Below are positions 11,201 to 21,300 of a stretch of 64,000 nucleotides of DNA, in pieces. The notes under the pieces are model-generated. The model was not told the origin of the DNA. It made no database searches and worked only from the letters and a program-made list of their open reading frames with translations. Within the stretch, counting starts at the first letter, position 1, and every line of letters starts with the position of its first letter. The DNA is from Closterium sp. NIES-65 (taxonomy: Eukaryota > Streptophyta > Zygnematophyceae > Desmidiales > Closteriaceae). A program made the position numbers and the translations under genes. The stretch covers positions 216,287 to 280,286 of the forward strand of contig CANXME010002332.1 in NCBI GenBank assembly GCA_948144175.1, given 5' to 3'.

Positions 11201-11928
11201 GTCAAGCACAAGAAGGCGAATGCGAGGAGGGATGCGGCGGATGATGGGACCGGGAGAAACCACCGGGCTGAAGAAAGCGGGCCAATCCCACTCAAGGACA
11301 GCATCCCAGGTGGCAGAAGGGATTGCTGGCGGAGTGGAGGCCTGCGCAGATGCAGGCTGAGCGCGAGGAGGGGCGGAGCGAGGAGGAGGACATGCAGCTT
11401 GCTGACGTGCGGTAGAGTTTTGCTGGCAAGAAGTGGTATGACGAGTCAAGGCACCGGCATTAGCGCAAGGTCGGTGGCATATAGGGCAGGAAAAAGAACG
11501 GGCAGCAGGAGGAGGAGGATTGGTGGGAGGAGCTGCTGCGGTGGAAGTAGAAGGGGGCGGGGGAGAGGTAGGGAAAGGAGGAGGATCATCAGTGTAATGC
11601 GAGAGGGGGTGTTGATCGTTGGCAGTGGCAGGTGGGGTGGCATGGTCCGTTGATTGAGCGTCTCGAGCAGGGGCAGAGGTGGAGCGAGACATCGAAGGAT
11701 GGGATGGCCGCGCCGAAGTCATGGCGTCTGCAATGACTTGGTGAAGGGCGTCCTTCTGTTGCTGGGAGATAAGAGGAGGCTTATCGTGAGGACGAGAGGC
11801 GTGTGTAGGAGAAGGAGGCGGGGGCTGAAGTGAGGTTTGCTGATGGTTGGAAGAAGAGGGTGGCGGTAAGATTGGCGGAAGAGGAACATGGACAGTAGCG
11901 AAAGAAGGGGAAGGGCGGGCGCGCCCTG
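8281..11928 (-). mobile_element. RLE-type non-LTR retrotransposon, apparently full length
   Basis: A 3648-bp element between perfect 16-bp direct repeats. On the minus strand it begins CAGGGCGCGCCCGCCC, encodes one long ORF, has a UTR of about 115 bp and ends TTGTCAATAAA with no poly(A) tail. The ORF has an N-terminal C2H2 finger, a reverse transcriptase and a C-terminal CCHC + PD-(D/E)XK-like region. That is the plan of R2-type elements, which use a restriction-like endonuclease instead of an APE nuclease. The clade is not resolved. An open frame runs on to 12277 past the element boundary, which is chance read-through into host DNA. Confidence 0.85.
8396..11722 (-). CDS. Non-LTR retrotransposon polyprotein (C2H2, RT, RLE)
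   Basis: About 1108 codons if translation starts at the first Met inside the element (ATG at 11722-11720). Elements of this type may start elsewhere or without AUG. Visible motifs in order: Pro/Ser-rich N-terminus; C2H2 finger CPICHRPCANAGALTRHTTSC; RT blocks KKPQGGVRPIAIGEVLPRL, QLDVANAFNSFNR, SGVRQGDPCGPFLYAL and SYADDTFLVG (catalytic YADD); then CACGHPFSD...HALRC, a CCHC-like knuckle; RVHDAIKHEL; and RRPDI...LALDVSV, matching PD-(X)n-D of restriction-like nucleases. No stop or frameshift interrupts it, so it is potentially active. It copies its RNA into a nicked target site. Confidence 0.85.
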   Translation of the reverse strand: MTSARPSHPSMSRSTSAPARDAQSTDHATPPATANDQHPLSHYTDDPPPFPTSPPPPSTSTAAAPPTNPPPPAARSFSCPICHRPCANAGALTRHTTSCQQNSTARQQAACPPPRSAPPRAQPASAQASTPPAIPSATWDAVLEWDWPAFFSPVVSPGPIIRRIPPRIRLLVLDAMLIPLRRLAQHPSDTAAHLILLAFPRLVLRLTAATPSQSLTAACALLAQRFISGDWHALFLEASAAATPAARPLNLASARSTATQARLHRAARFAKCGDWSRSLAALEAGEFAPPSSETISSLSSKHPPAPQPLPHWISTFTPDSYPQLSAPLLHLALRSAPRGTAAGPSGWLIEHLRDTFLTSQQHLPSLLRLFQNWLQAELPLSVRSYYTASTLVALKKPQGGVRPIAIGEVLPRLLSRCITLMFKQQMRDTFLPCLQFGVAVPAGIEVMAHAVQSALSLHPDWAVLQLDVANAFNSFNRIAMFEALRSSPFSPLIPYFSLFYSSPSPLHYRNGPTLHTFESASGVRQGDPCGPFLYALTQQLAILPTQNQFPSIFISSYADDTFLVGPPSIITTAFTALTDRLHSLGLTVQPSKCSIWCPLDWPQGCATPSGVPIAPNGLNVAGVPIGSDGYIISTVQEKLASFTTSLPLLHQLHDPQTASRILSQCVSARPSFLLRTVSPFPEIHDLFSSWDSTLLDHFTQLFGPGYWILDTEQTKTAQQQVFLPIRLGGFGLRSSASTAPLSYLCSWAQSLPLLSTHFITDGSPLFRPFLSSDTIHRLDEFIPAATAMLPKEVRDRFPSWSHLLPGYPPKLFTHLSQQLEASLLEKVRSSVTSPLRLARLTSLQGPHAGDWLTAAPSSPQLQLTESEWRIAAAIRLGLPIPHLSSAETCACGHPFSDSSLPSHALRCPKNNEPTRVHDAIKHELHRIILELGLVSQLEDHHLLPGRRPDITCRDLQSGTTLALDVSVADSQHGFPHSNAATVIGSAAATRETEKATLYAPSLHARPDVKLLPLALETFGCFGKSFQDFLRHCSRRGASRLRDLSGSSDLIPQLFETSFYKRISLVHQREQARTICRRAQVRFTVASSTIPSEVIPPSAADFAYLGNDY

Positions 11929-11944
11929 ACACGAGTGTAACCAC
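11929..11944. repeat. Target-site duplication, left copy in element orientation
   Basis: ACACGAGTGTAACCAC, perfect match to 8265-8280; marks the 5' end of the minus-strand element. Confidence 0.85.
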
Positions 11945-12391
11945 CCTGACAACCTCCCTCCTCCCTGCGAAATGGCGCGCGCTACAAGCCGGCTGGTGCC
12001 GCTGACGACAGCATTTGATCGGGGTGAAACAAAAACGTTCCAGAGAGATATGCCGCGTTGGAGAGGTTTGTCTAGTTGCCGAGTAAACATGAACCATCTG
12101 GAAACGGGCAGCTGAGCCAAACCAAGTCAAGCGGCCCATTGATAATGGAGGTAGAAGAGTGAAAGGATGCGCATGGCTATGGTGCAGCGCAGAACAAGCT
12201 CTGAACGAAACCGAGCAGAGAGACCGAGAGATCACCATTATTATACCACATCGCGCACCGCGTGCGCCGTTTTGCACAAAAAAAACTCCCGGCGCTCTTC
12301 TTTTTGTGATCTAGAGTTTCTTATGACGACCGTGTGATGAGGATGTAATGGCGATGGATTTAATAACTGAGGACGTATTTCTCTGTGACTA
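11945..12391. promoter_or_regulatory. Upstream region of the pPLA-I gene
   Basis: Host sequence between the retrotransposon and ATG12392, so the element inserted about 450 bp upstream of the coding start. No clear TATA box or motif was identified. Confidence 0.35.
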
Positions 12392-15300
12392 ATGTCCGTT
12401 CGCTGTCCTAATAAGGTACATCTTTCTGACGAATCACGAGACTCCAAGCGTAGACGGATTAGTTCGTCGCGTATTCCCGATCCAGAGCCTGGGAGCGTCT
12501 CACTCGGCACGTCGCGACTGATCCAAGAGTCCGAATCGAGTCTGTTCAGATCCGGCTCCTCGATTCTCTCCCGCAAACTCGGAATCGCCTCCAAGGCGAA
12601 AGAGCAGCAGCAGTCAGATCAGCTTGGTCAGCCATCGTCTCTCCAGGGTCCGTCGGCATCGCTTCAATCGCCGTCTTTTCAGCTTCAAGCGCAGTCGCGT
12701 CCCGTTCCTGGTTCGACATCCTTCAAACGATCTTCGCGCGTCGCTGAATCTCCCAACTCAATCGCCACGCGTGCTTATCCGAACGTATCTCGTCCCGCGT
12801 CGCCTGGAATCGCTGCGGCTTCAGGAAAAAAAGAAGTCGACGAAGCTGGAAGATCACGAAAATCTCAACGATCTTGCAAATCTCGAGGACATCTAAGGAG
12901 TTCGCGGCAATCCCAAGGGATTTTACGAGGTAGAGACTTTGAAGGAGCGACAGGTGCTTACAAGCGGTTCAAGATGTCGTGGATGGGGGGATGGAAGCGG
13001 GAGACGGACAAATTCCAGCTCGAGTTAGGCTACGGGGAGAAGGAGAAGCAGAGAGAGAAAGATCTCCCCGTTGAAACCAACGGCTTAGATGGGACCACGT
13101 CGTCCGCCGCATCTGACGCTGGGGATGAATCGGACGGCGAGGGTGGGCCTGGCGCGGTGGCGAGAGCGTTACTGAGCAAGATTCGCGAGCCAATGGTGAG
13201 CGCGGAGCGACAGTGCAGGTTTCGCATTCAGGTCGATTGGTCTGCTGGCGACGACGAGGAGCAGGTGGCGTTACGGTTACAATCACTCGTGATGGTAACC
13301 CTACCTCCGCCCCATGACCACGTGGTGGTAGGCATGCACGTGGAGCCACGTGGCGAAGAGAATCAGGACAGCAAGGCAGCATCACCCGAAGCAGCACCAG
13401 ACGAAGCATCAAAAGACTCAGGAGATGAACGGCTGAGATTGCAGGATTCTGGGAAGTGGACGGTCCGGATGAACATGAGAGTGCACAAGCAGAGGGAACC
13501 GCTGCACGTGCTGCGACTGACGCGAATAGCCGCCAGCAGCAGCTCGTCCTATTCAGGCAGCGATGGGCTGTCCATGCTGGCTAAGCTGCTAGACGCCAAG
13601 GGTGTCGCCCTCCACCGGGCTGACGTCGCTGCTGCTGCTGCCAGCGCGATTCCCACAGGGACCTCAGGTGGAATTTCAGGTGCAGGAGGGGGTTCTGTTG
13701 GTTCAGGTGGCGGTTCAGGGTCGGGCGGGAGTGCAGGGAGTGGTGGGGCTCTGGTAAGGTCAGGATCGGGAGATGGAAGCGAGAAAGGAAGAATGTCAGC
13801 AGGGGGACGACAGCAGCAGCAACAGCAGTTTCAGTCAGTATCCGCTTCCCCAGAGCAGCAGCAGAAGCAGCAGCAGCAGCAGGTGCTGTCAACAGCAGAA
13901 GCGGAGAGCATGTTGGGTTACTCCGACCACTGGCGCTCGTTGAAGGCCCTCTCCCTCTCCTCCTGCTCCCTCTCTGTAAGCACATCAACCTTTCTCAGAC
14001 CTCCTGTGCCCCGTTTATAAGCATATCAATCCCTCCCTAACCTTTTGCCTTCTCTGTAAGTGCGTGTTGCCTTTTTTAGGCCCATGCTGAGGTACTGGAT
14101 GCGGAAAGCAACCTTCTTAGTGCTCGTCTTTGTCCCCTCTCTCTTCTTCTTTCTTCCTGACCCAATGTCCTTCCCATGAATCTGCCCCTGCTGGAGGTAC
14201 CGGAGGTGGAGAGCAAGTCCCTAGCGCCACTGTTTTTTCCTCAGTAGCCCTTCTTCTTCCTACCCCCACCCCAGGTCTTGCCCAATTTCACCATGAACCT
14301 GCCCCTGCTGGAGGTACTGGAGGTGGAAAACAACCTTCTGAGTGCTCCTCTTTGTCCCACCCTCTCTACTTCTTTCTCCTGAACCAACCCCACTCCAGGT
14401 CCTCCCCAACTTCACCATGAACCTGCCCCTACTGGAGGTACTGGAGGTGGAGAACAACCGCCTGAGCGCGCTGCCGGGGGAGATCGGGCAGCTGCAGCAG
14501 CTGAGGGTGCTGCGCGCTGATAACAACCAGCTCACCACCGTGCCCAGTGAGTCACGCACACTTGGCAGCTTCTGTGTGCCCAGTGCGTATCTCGTAATGC
14601 ACCATAAAGAGGGGTTAGCTGCAGCAGCTGAGGGTGCTGCGCGCTGACAACAACCAGCTCACCACCGTGCCCAGTGAGTCACGCGCAGCAGAATCTTTAG
14701 GGCTTGTAAGGCATTTCAGAATCAATTTTCTAGGCCCGTGTGTTTAGTGAGTGATTCTTAGTGTTACTAAAAGAGGGGATTAGCTGGTGCTGCGCGGATG
14801 CGCTGATAACAACCTGCTCACCTGCCCAGTGAGTCACGCCCACAGTATAGTTTTGATTGAGGTCTGTGCTGTGTGTCTAGTGAGTCTCTCTTCCCATGGC
14901 ACACAGCACAGACCACCTTAAAGAGAAGGCAGCTGCAGCAGTTGAGGGTGCTGGATGTCATCTCTTCCATATAGCAAGTTCAGTTTGAGACGGCCAAGGA
15001 GGCTACGAAGAAGAGAATTTCCGACGTGCAAACTCAGCTGAGGGAAAAGGAGATAGAGCTGATGCGGGAGAAGGAGATTTTTGTGTCAAATGAGAATGAA
15101 TCTGGCCAAGCTGAGAGGCATGGTCAATGAATTCTCCTTTGACATGAAAATGCTATTTCTCCCGCATGAGCTCCATCTCTCTTTTCTCTCAACTGAGTCA
15201 CACACAACAGAGTTGAGGTGTCTCAGGAATTGAGTATTGAGCCCTCTGTGCAGAGGAAGTTGTCTAATAAAAGTGTGCACCATCCCTCCCTTGCCATGCC

Positions 15301-18300
15301 AAGTGCGCGTGTGGACTTATCTGGACCGTGCTCCTCGGTGCCTAGTCCTGGGCCCTGTGCCTGGTCCTGGAGACCTTGCATGCATTGACTAAAGCATGTT
15401 ACGTGCTCCAATCGTTAATTTCACACACACCCTCTTGTTCCTCTCCCCTGCCCTCTTTCTCCTGTCCTAAACCATCCCTCCCCGTGGCAGTCACACTGCG
15501 GGAGTGCACCAACCTGAGGGAGCTGTCCCTCGAGAACAACCGCCTTGTGCGTCCCCTCCTCGACTTCAGGTGCGTCTGCTACGTGCCTTTCACTCCACTT
15601 CTTCCCGCCTTCCACTCTTCCGCTACCCCTTTGCCACTCTTCTGCCACTCGCCTTCTGTCGCCACTGCTCCTTGCGCTGTTGTTCCATCCCCTAATCAAC
15701 ACAACCCCTTCCACTTGGCAACTCAATCCACCCCCTTGCAGGTGCCTGGCGGACCTGAGGGTGCTGCGGCTGTTCAACAACCTGCTCGAGTTCATCCCGG
15801 AGATCCTGCCTGGCTCGTGGAGCGATCCCTACACCATCCCCAATCCACAAGTCCCAACCATTTCCTTCCCCACCGCCTACCCCTCGCCTGCCCCCCTGTG
15901 CGCTGCAGGTGTTTGGCGGACCTGAAGGTGCTGAGGCTGTTCAACAACCCGCTCGAGTTCTTCCCAGAGATCCTTTCTTGCTTGCGCCACCATCCCTACA
16001 TCAACCACATTTCACAACACCGCCCTCCAAGTTCCAATCACACTCCCCCCCCCCCTTCTACCCTCCATCTACCCCCTGTCCAGGTGCCTGGCAGACCTGA
16101 GGGTGCTGCGGCTGTTCAACAACCCGCTCGAGTTCTTCCCAGAGATCCTGCCCTGCCGCCACCTGCGCATGTTATCCCTTGCCAACGTGCGCATTGTCAG
16201 CGACCCAGACCTCAAGATCGTTGACGTTAGCATCGTGGTGAGTCCATCATTGCACAGACTGTCGCGTTTAACAGCGTTTGAGGAACACGTTTGCCCTCAT
16301 ACTCGGCCACTCGCCCATTCCTCGTTCTCTTCTCTCCCGCCCGTCCCGCCCCCCTCCCCTCTCATGCATCTTCAGCAACTGGAGGCGCAGCAAGGCTCCT
16401 ACTTCTCTGCGTCCAAGCACTGCCTGAGCGACTTCTTCGCCCTCATCTTCCGCTACTCGTCCGTGCACCACCCGCTGCTGGCGTCCGCCCTGGCACGCAT
16501 CTGTGAGGACCGCGAGAACCGCGCGGCCATTGGCAAGGATGAGAGCGCGATCAGGCAGATCGTGAGCATGCTGCTTGCTGACTCCAAGCACGTGGTGAGT
16601 TAGAAGGGGCCGCATGGGAGGAGGGCATGGGCTGTGGCGTGTGGAGTTGGGTGGGGCTGGAGAGCAGATCAGCAAGGATGCGAGCGCTATCCGGCAGTTC
16701 GTGGGCATGGTGCTGGCAGACTCCAAGAATGTGGTGAGTGGGTGGGTTTGCTTGCGTGGGGCATGGGCTATGGGGCGTGAGTTGTGGTGCATGGTTGATG
16801 CGTGGGTGGTGGTGCATGATCATGCCACATGCCCTGGCGTCACATAGTAGTGGTGTCATCTGCTCATTGCTGTGTCTTGAGGCGGCTCAAATCCTCTCCA
16901 AACACCCCTTCTCCACCCACACCAGGTGGAGCAGGCGTGCCATGCCCTCTCCTCCCTGGCAATGGACGATGCACTGGTGACCCATCTGGTGAAATCGGAC
17001 GTGCTGGCGGCCATCTGCTCACTGCTGCTCTCCCAGCACTCCCGTCAATCCCCCAACCCCCCATTCCCTCTTCCCCTTCCCCCACCCTCATCAGGTGGAG
17101 CAGGCGTGCCATGCCCTCTCCTCCCTGGCAATGGACGACGCACTGGTCACCCACCTGGTGAAGTCAGACGTGCTGGCGGCCATCTGCTCGCTGCTGCTCT
17201 TTGAGACACCTCAAGGCAAACCCTAAACCCCCCGTCTTCCTCCGCCCCTTCGTCCACCCCCCTCCCCCCCGACACCAGGTGGAGCAGGCGTGCCATGCGC
17301 TCTCGTCCCTGGCAATGGACGATGCACTGGTGACCCATCTCGTGAAGTCGGACGTGCTAGCAGCCATCTGCTCGCTGCTGCTCTCCCAGCAGCCGGAGAT
17401 CCTCGTGTCAGTGCTGCGCGTCATTGCCAACCTCGCCCTCGCCTCCGACTCCGTCGCTGCACGCATTCTGAACGTCGATTCTGCGGCTATTCTCACCAGT
17501 CTGTGTCATCATACACACATGATGGTACGCGTCTGTGTCATCATACACACATGATGGTACGCGTCTGGGGGGTAGGGGGTGGTACTGGATGGGTGGTTCG
17601 GGTGGGGTATGCCATGTGGCGTGCAGGATGGTTGGTAGGGGTAGGGCATAGTGTGTGGTGGTGTACTCCCAGCAGCCGGAGATCCTCGTGTCCGTGCTGC
17701 GTGTCATTGCCAACCTCGCCCTCGCCTCTGACTCCGTTGCCGCGCGCATTTTGAACGTCGACTCGGCGGCCATTCTCACCAGTCTGTGACTCTGTGCCAC
17801 CACACGCACATGATGGTATGTGTGTGCGGGTGCGGAAGGGGGAGAGGGGGGGGGGGAGGGGTGCTATATGGCGTATGTGCAGCATGCAGGGTGGTATGTG
17901 GATGAGATGTATGGCTCGTAGCGTGCAGGATGGTATGGGTCGTGTGTGGGGTGTGGCATGCTTAGAGCCATCTGCTTGCTGCGGCTATGACTGTTGCATC
18001 TCTCCTTTCCCCCACTCAAAGTTCCACCTTGTGAAGCGCCCTGCTCTGCTGCTCTCTCCCCCTCTCTTCCTCCATCCATACCTCTCTCCTCGAAACCTTC
18101 TGCACCCTTCTCACCGCCACCCTACCTGCACCCTTTCCGTTCTAACCTCTTCCTTATTGGTCGTCCAACAACCCCACGTTTTTTTCCCTCTCTCACCCCC
18201 TTCCCTCCATCCTCCTCCTTCTCCTAGGTGCAAACTCAAGCCCTCATGGCCGTGGGTAACTTGTCATTCTGCCCGGACAACCGCCGCCTGCTGGTGGCCC

Positions 18301-21300
18301 AACCAGGCTTCCTAGACGGGCTCTATCACCTCGCCACAGGGGGCGCGGGGCTGGGCGGCGGGGGCTTCGGGGGCGGGGGAGGGGGAGAGGAAGCGGGAGA
18401 AGGGGGTTTGGGAGCGGAAGGGGAGGGGATGAGGGGGGGTGGAGGGGGTGTGGGCAGGTACCAGCACAGGGCGCTAGTGGTGGAGGTTCCAACTGTCTTC
18501 TCGTTTCGCAAGGCGGCAGCGCGGGTGCTTGCTATTCTGGGTAAGCTGGCTTGCTATATCGGGTAGCCTGACTTGCTATTTCTGGTAAGGTGCCTTGCCA
18601 TCTTGGTTTGCTAGCATATCTCCCTTCAATCTGTCCCGTTCGTGGGCATTGAAAGGGAGAACCGGCTGATGCAGGAGGCGCTATGCACTAGGCCAGTGGG
18701 GCAGAGGTGCATGCATGCGCGTGCTGGTGATGGAGGAAGGGGGCATGCGCGGCATGGCAATGGTGCGGATGCTGCGCAGCTAATCCCACTCCTCCTCCCT
18801 CTCATTTTATCCTGTCCCTGCTCGCTCTCCACTGTGCTATGATGTGCTGTGATGTGCTGTACTGTGTGGTGTGGTGTGGTGCGGTGCGGTGCACTGCAGG
18901 TGAAAATCGGCTGGTACAGGGAGCATTGTGCACGAGGGCAGTGGGGCAGAGGGGTGTGCGTATACTAGTGATGGATGGGGGCGGCATGCGGGGCATGGCC
19001 ATGGTGCAGATGCTGCGGCAGATCGAGGGGCGCACGGGCAGGCGCGTGCACGAGCTGTTTGACCTCGTGTGTGGCACGTCCACTGGTGGCATGCTGGCAG
19101 CTGAGTTGGGAATCAAGCGCCTCACTTTGGACCAGTGTGATGATGTCTACAGGCGACTGGGTGAGTGGGTTTTGGGGGGTTTGTGTGGCTGTAGGGTAAA
19201 GGGAACTGGGTTTGGGCAGGCGTGTGCACGAGCTGTTTGACCTCGTGTGTGGCACGTGCAGTGGCGGCATGCTGGCAGCTGAACTGGGGATCAAACAGTT
19301 GACTCTGGATCAGTGTGATGACGTCTACAGGCGCCTGGGTGAGTGGCTTTCAGAGGTTTTCAGGGGTTTCTGTGGCTCTAGGGTGAGGTGCGTTTGGGGC
19401 ACGAGCTGTTTGACCTCGTGTGTGGCACGTGCACTGGTGGCATGCTGGCGGCTGAGCTGGGGATCAAACGGTTGACTCTGGAACAGTGTGATGACGTCTA
19501 CAGGCGCCTGGGTGAGTGGGGCTTCAGGGGTTTCACATGTGCTGGTTTTCTATGGGTGTGGTTTCTGTAAGGTTTGTCGTGTGAAGTGGATTCTGGGCAC
19601 GAGTTGTTCGACCTGGCATGTGGCACGTGCACGGGCGGCATGCTGGCAGCAGAGCTGGGCATTAAGCGCCTCCCAACACCGTTCCAGGAGCTCTTTAAAG
19701 ATCAGTGCGATGATGTGCACAGCCGCCCCACAACACCACCACCCCGCCCCCTCCTTCCACCATGCCCCTTGCTTTCCCCCCTCCTCCCAGGCAGGCTGGT
19801 GTTTTCAAACATGGAGGCAATGGAGTCGGCATCATGGCGGAACAAGCCGACTGTAGATGTGCCTCTAAGTCAAGTTGCGACCAACCCCTGCTCTCTCCGT
19901 GTTCAACCCCCTCTCTCCCTTCCCACCAGGCAAGCTGGTGTTTTTGAACGTGGAGGCGATGGATTTGGCGTCGTCGCAGGACAAGCTGGACCAGCTGTAC
20001 AAGAGCTCCTCGCATAACCCCTTTTTGCACACCCCTTATTCTCTCCATGGTTCAACCCCCTTCCCCTCCCGCCAGGCAAGCTGGTGTTCTCAAACTCGGA
20101 GGCAATGGAGTCGGCATCGTGGCAGGACAAGCTGGACCAGCTATATTGTATCCGATACCAACCCTTCACCACGCCCCTTGCTATCCCCGTGTTCAACTCT
20201 TCCTTTGTTGAACCCTAATCAACCCCTCCCCTCTCACCAGGCAAGCTGGTATTCTCAAACGTGGAGGCGATGGAGTCGGCGTCGTGGCGGGACAAGCTGG
20301 ACCAGCTGTACAAGAGCTCGTCTCAGAACTACCGCGTGGTGGTGCACGGCAGCAAGGTGTGCAGAGGGGTGACGGGTGGGTGCATGTTAGGTGCTGCAAG
20401 GACCATGGGGGGCGGTTGTACACAAGCTTGACCAGCTGTACAAAAGCTCGTCTCAGAACTACCGTGTGGTGGTGCATGGCAGCAAGGTGAGCAGAGGGGT
20501 GCTTGCAAGGTAGCCGTATAGCTGAGCATGGTTTTCTCACTGGGGACAACACAGATGGCCGTGTTTCAAGAGCTTTCAGAGTTTGTTACTAGTGCACTTA
20601 ATGGGTATGAAGTAAGTGTGTGCACTTCATGCGCTGTCTGTTAGGCATTTATATTTAAATTGATATCCACTTTCATTCAGGTGTGCATTTCTGTCCACGG
20701 TCAATTTGGCTCTGGAAAAACTTATACAATGTTTGGAGATTCCGCTGAGGATGCCTTCCGTGGAGTTATTTCAAGATTAGTTGAGCAGATGCTCAGCTGA
20801 TTTTGAAATAACTCCACAAAGAGCATTCTTAGTGAAGTATCTGAACATAGCGTACGTCTTTTCGAATCCAGTTTGACCTTAGGCAAAAATGCACACTTAA
20901 ATGTAAATGGATGTCAATTTAGATGTAGTTGCCTAACAGCGCATCACGCCCTCTCTCCTCTCCCGCCACCTCATCTTTCCTCGAAGACGCAGCACAACGC
21001 GGAGCATTTTGAGCAGTTATTGCAGGGAGATGTGTTGTCCCTGATTCTGCCCCCCCCCCCTCCTCCTTTTCCCCTTCCCCTCCACTCTTCTCCTGTTCCT
21101 CCCACTCGCAGCACAACGCGGAGCAGTTTGAGCAGCTGTTACATGACATGTGCACGGACGACGATAGGGAACTGCTCTGGAATCCGCAGTCATATTCCCT
21201 TGCTTGCTCCTGCTTCTCCCCTTCCCTGCGCGCATTCCCTCTCATTCCTCCCACCCACTGGCAGCACAACGCGGAGCAGTTTGAGCAGCTGCTGCAGGAG

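Noticed and set aside
11929..12277. N-terminal extension of the non-LTR ORF to 12277
   Set aside because: It lies outside the target-site duplication, in host DNA, so the continuity is chance.
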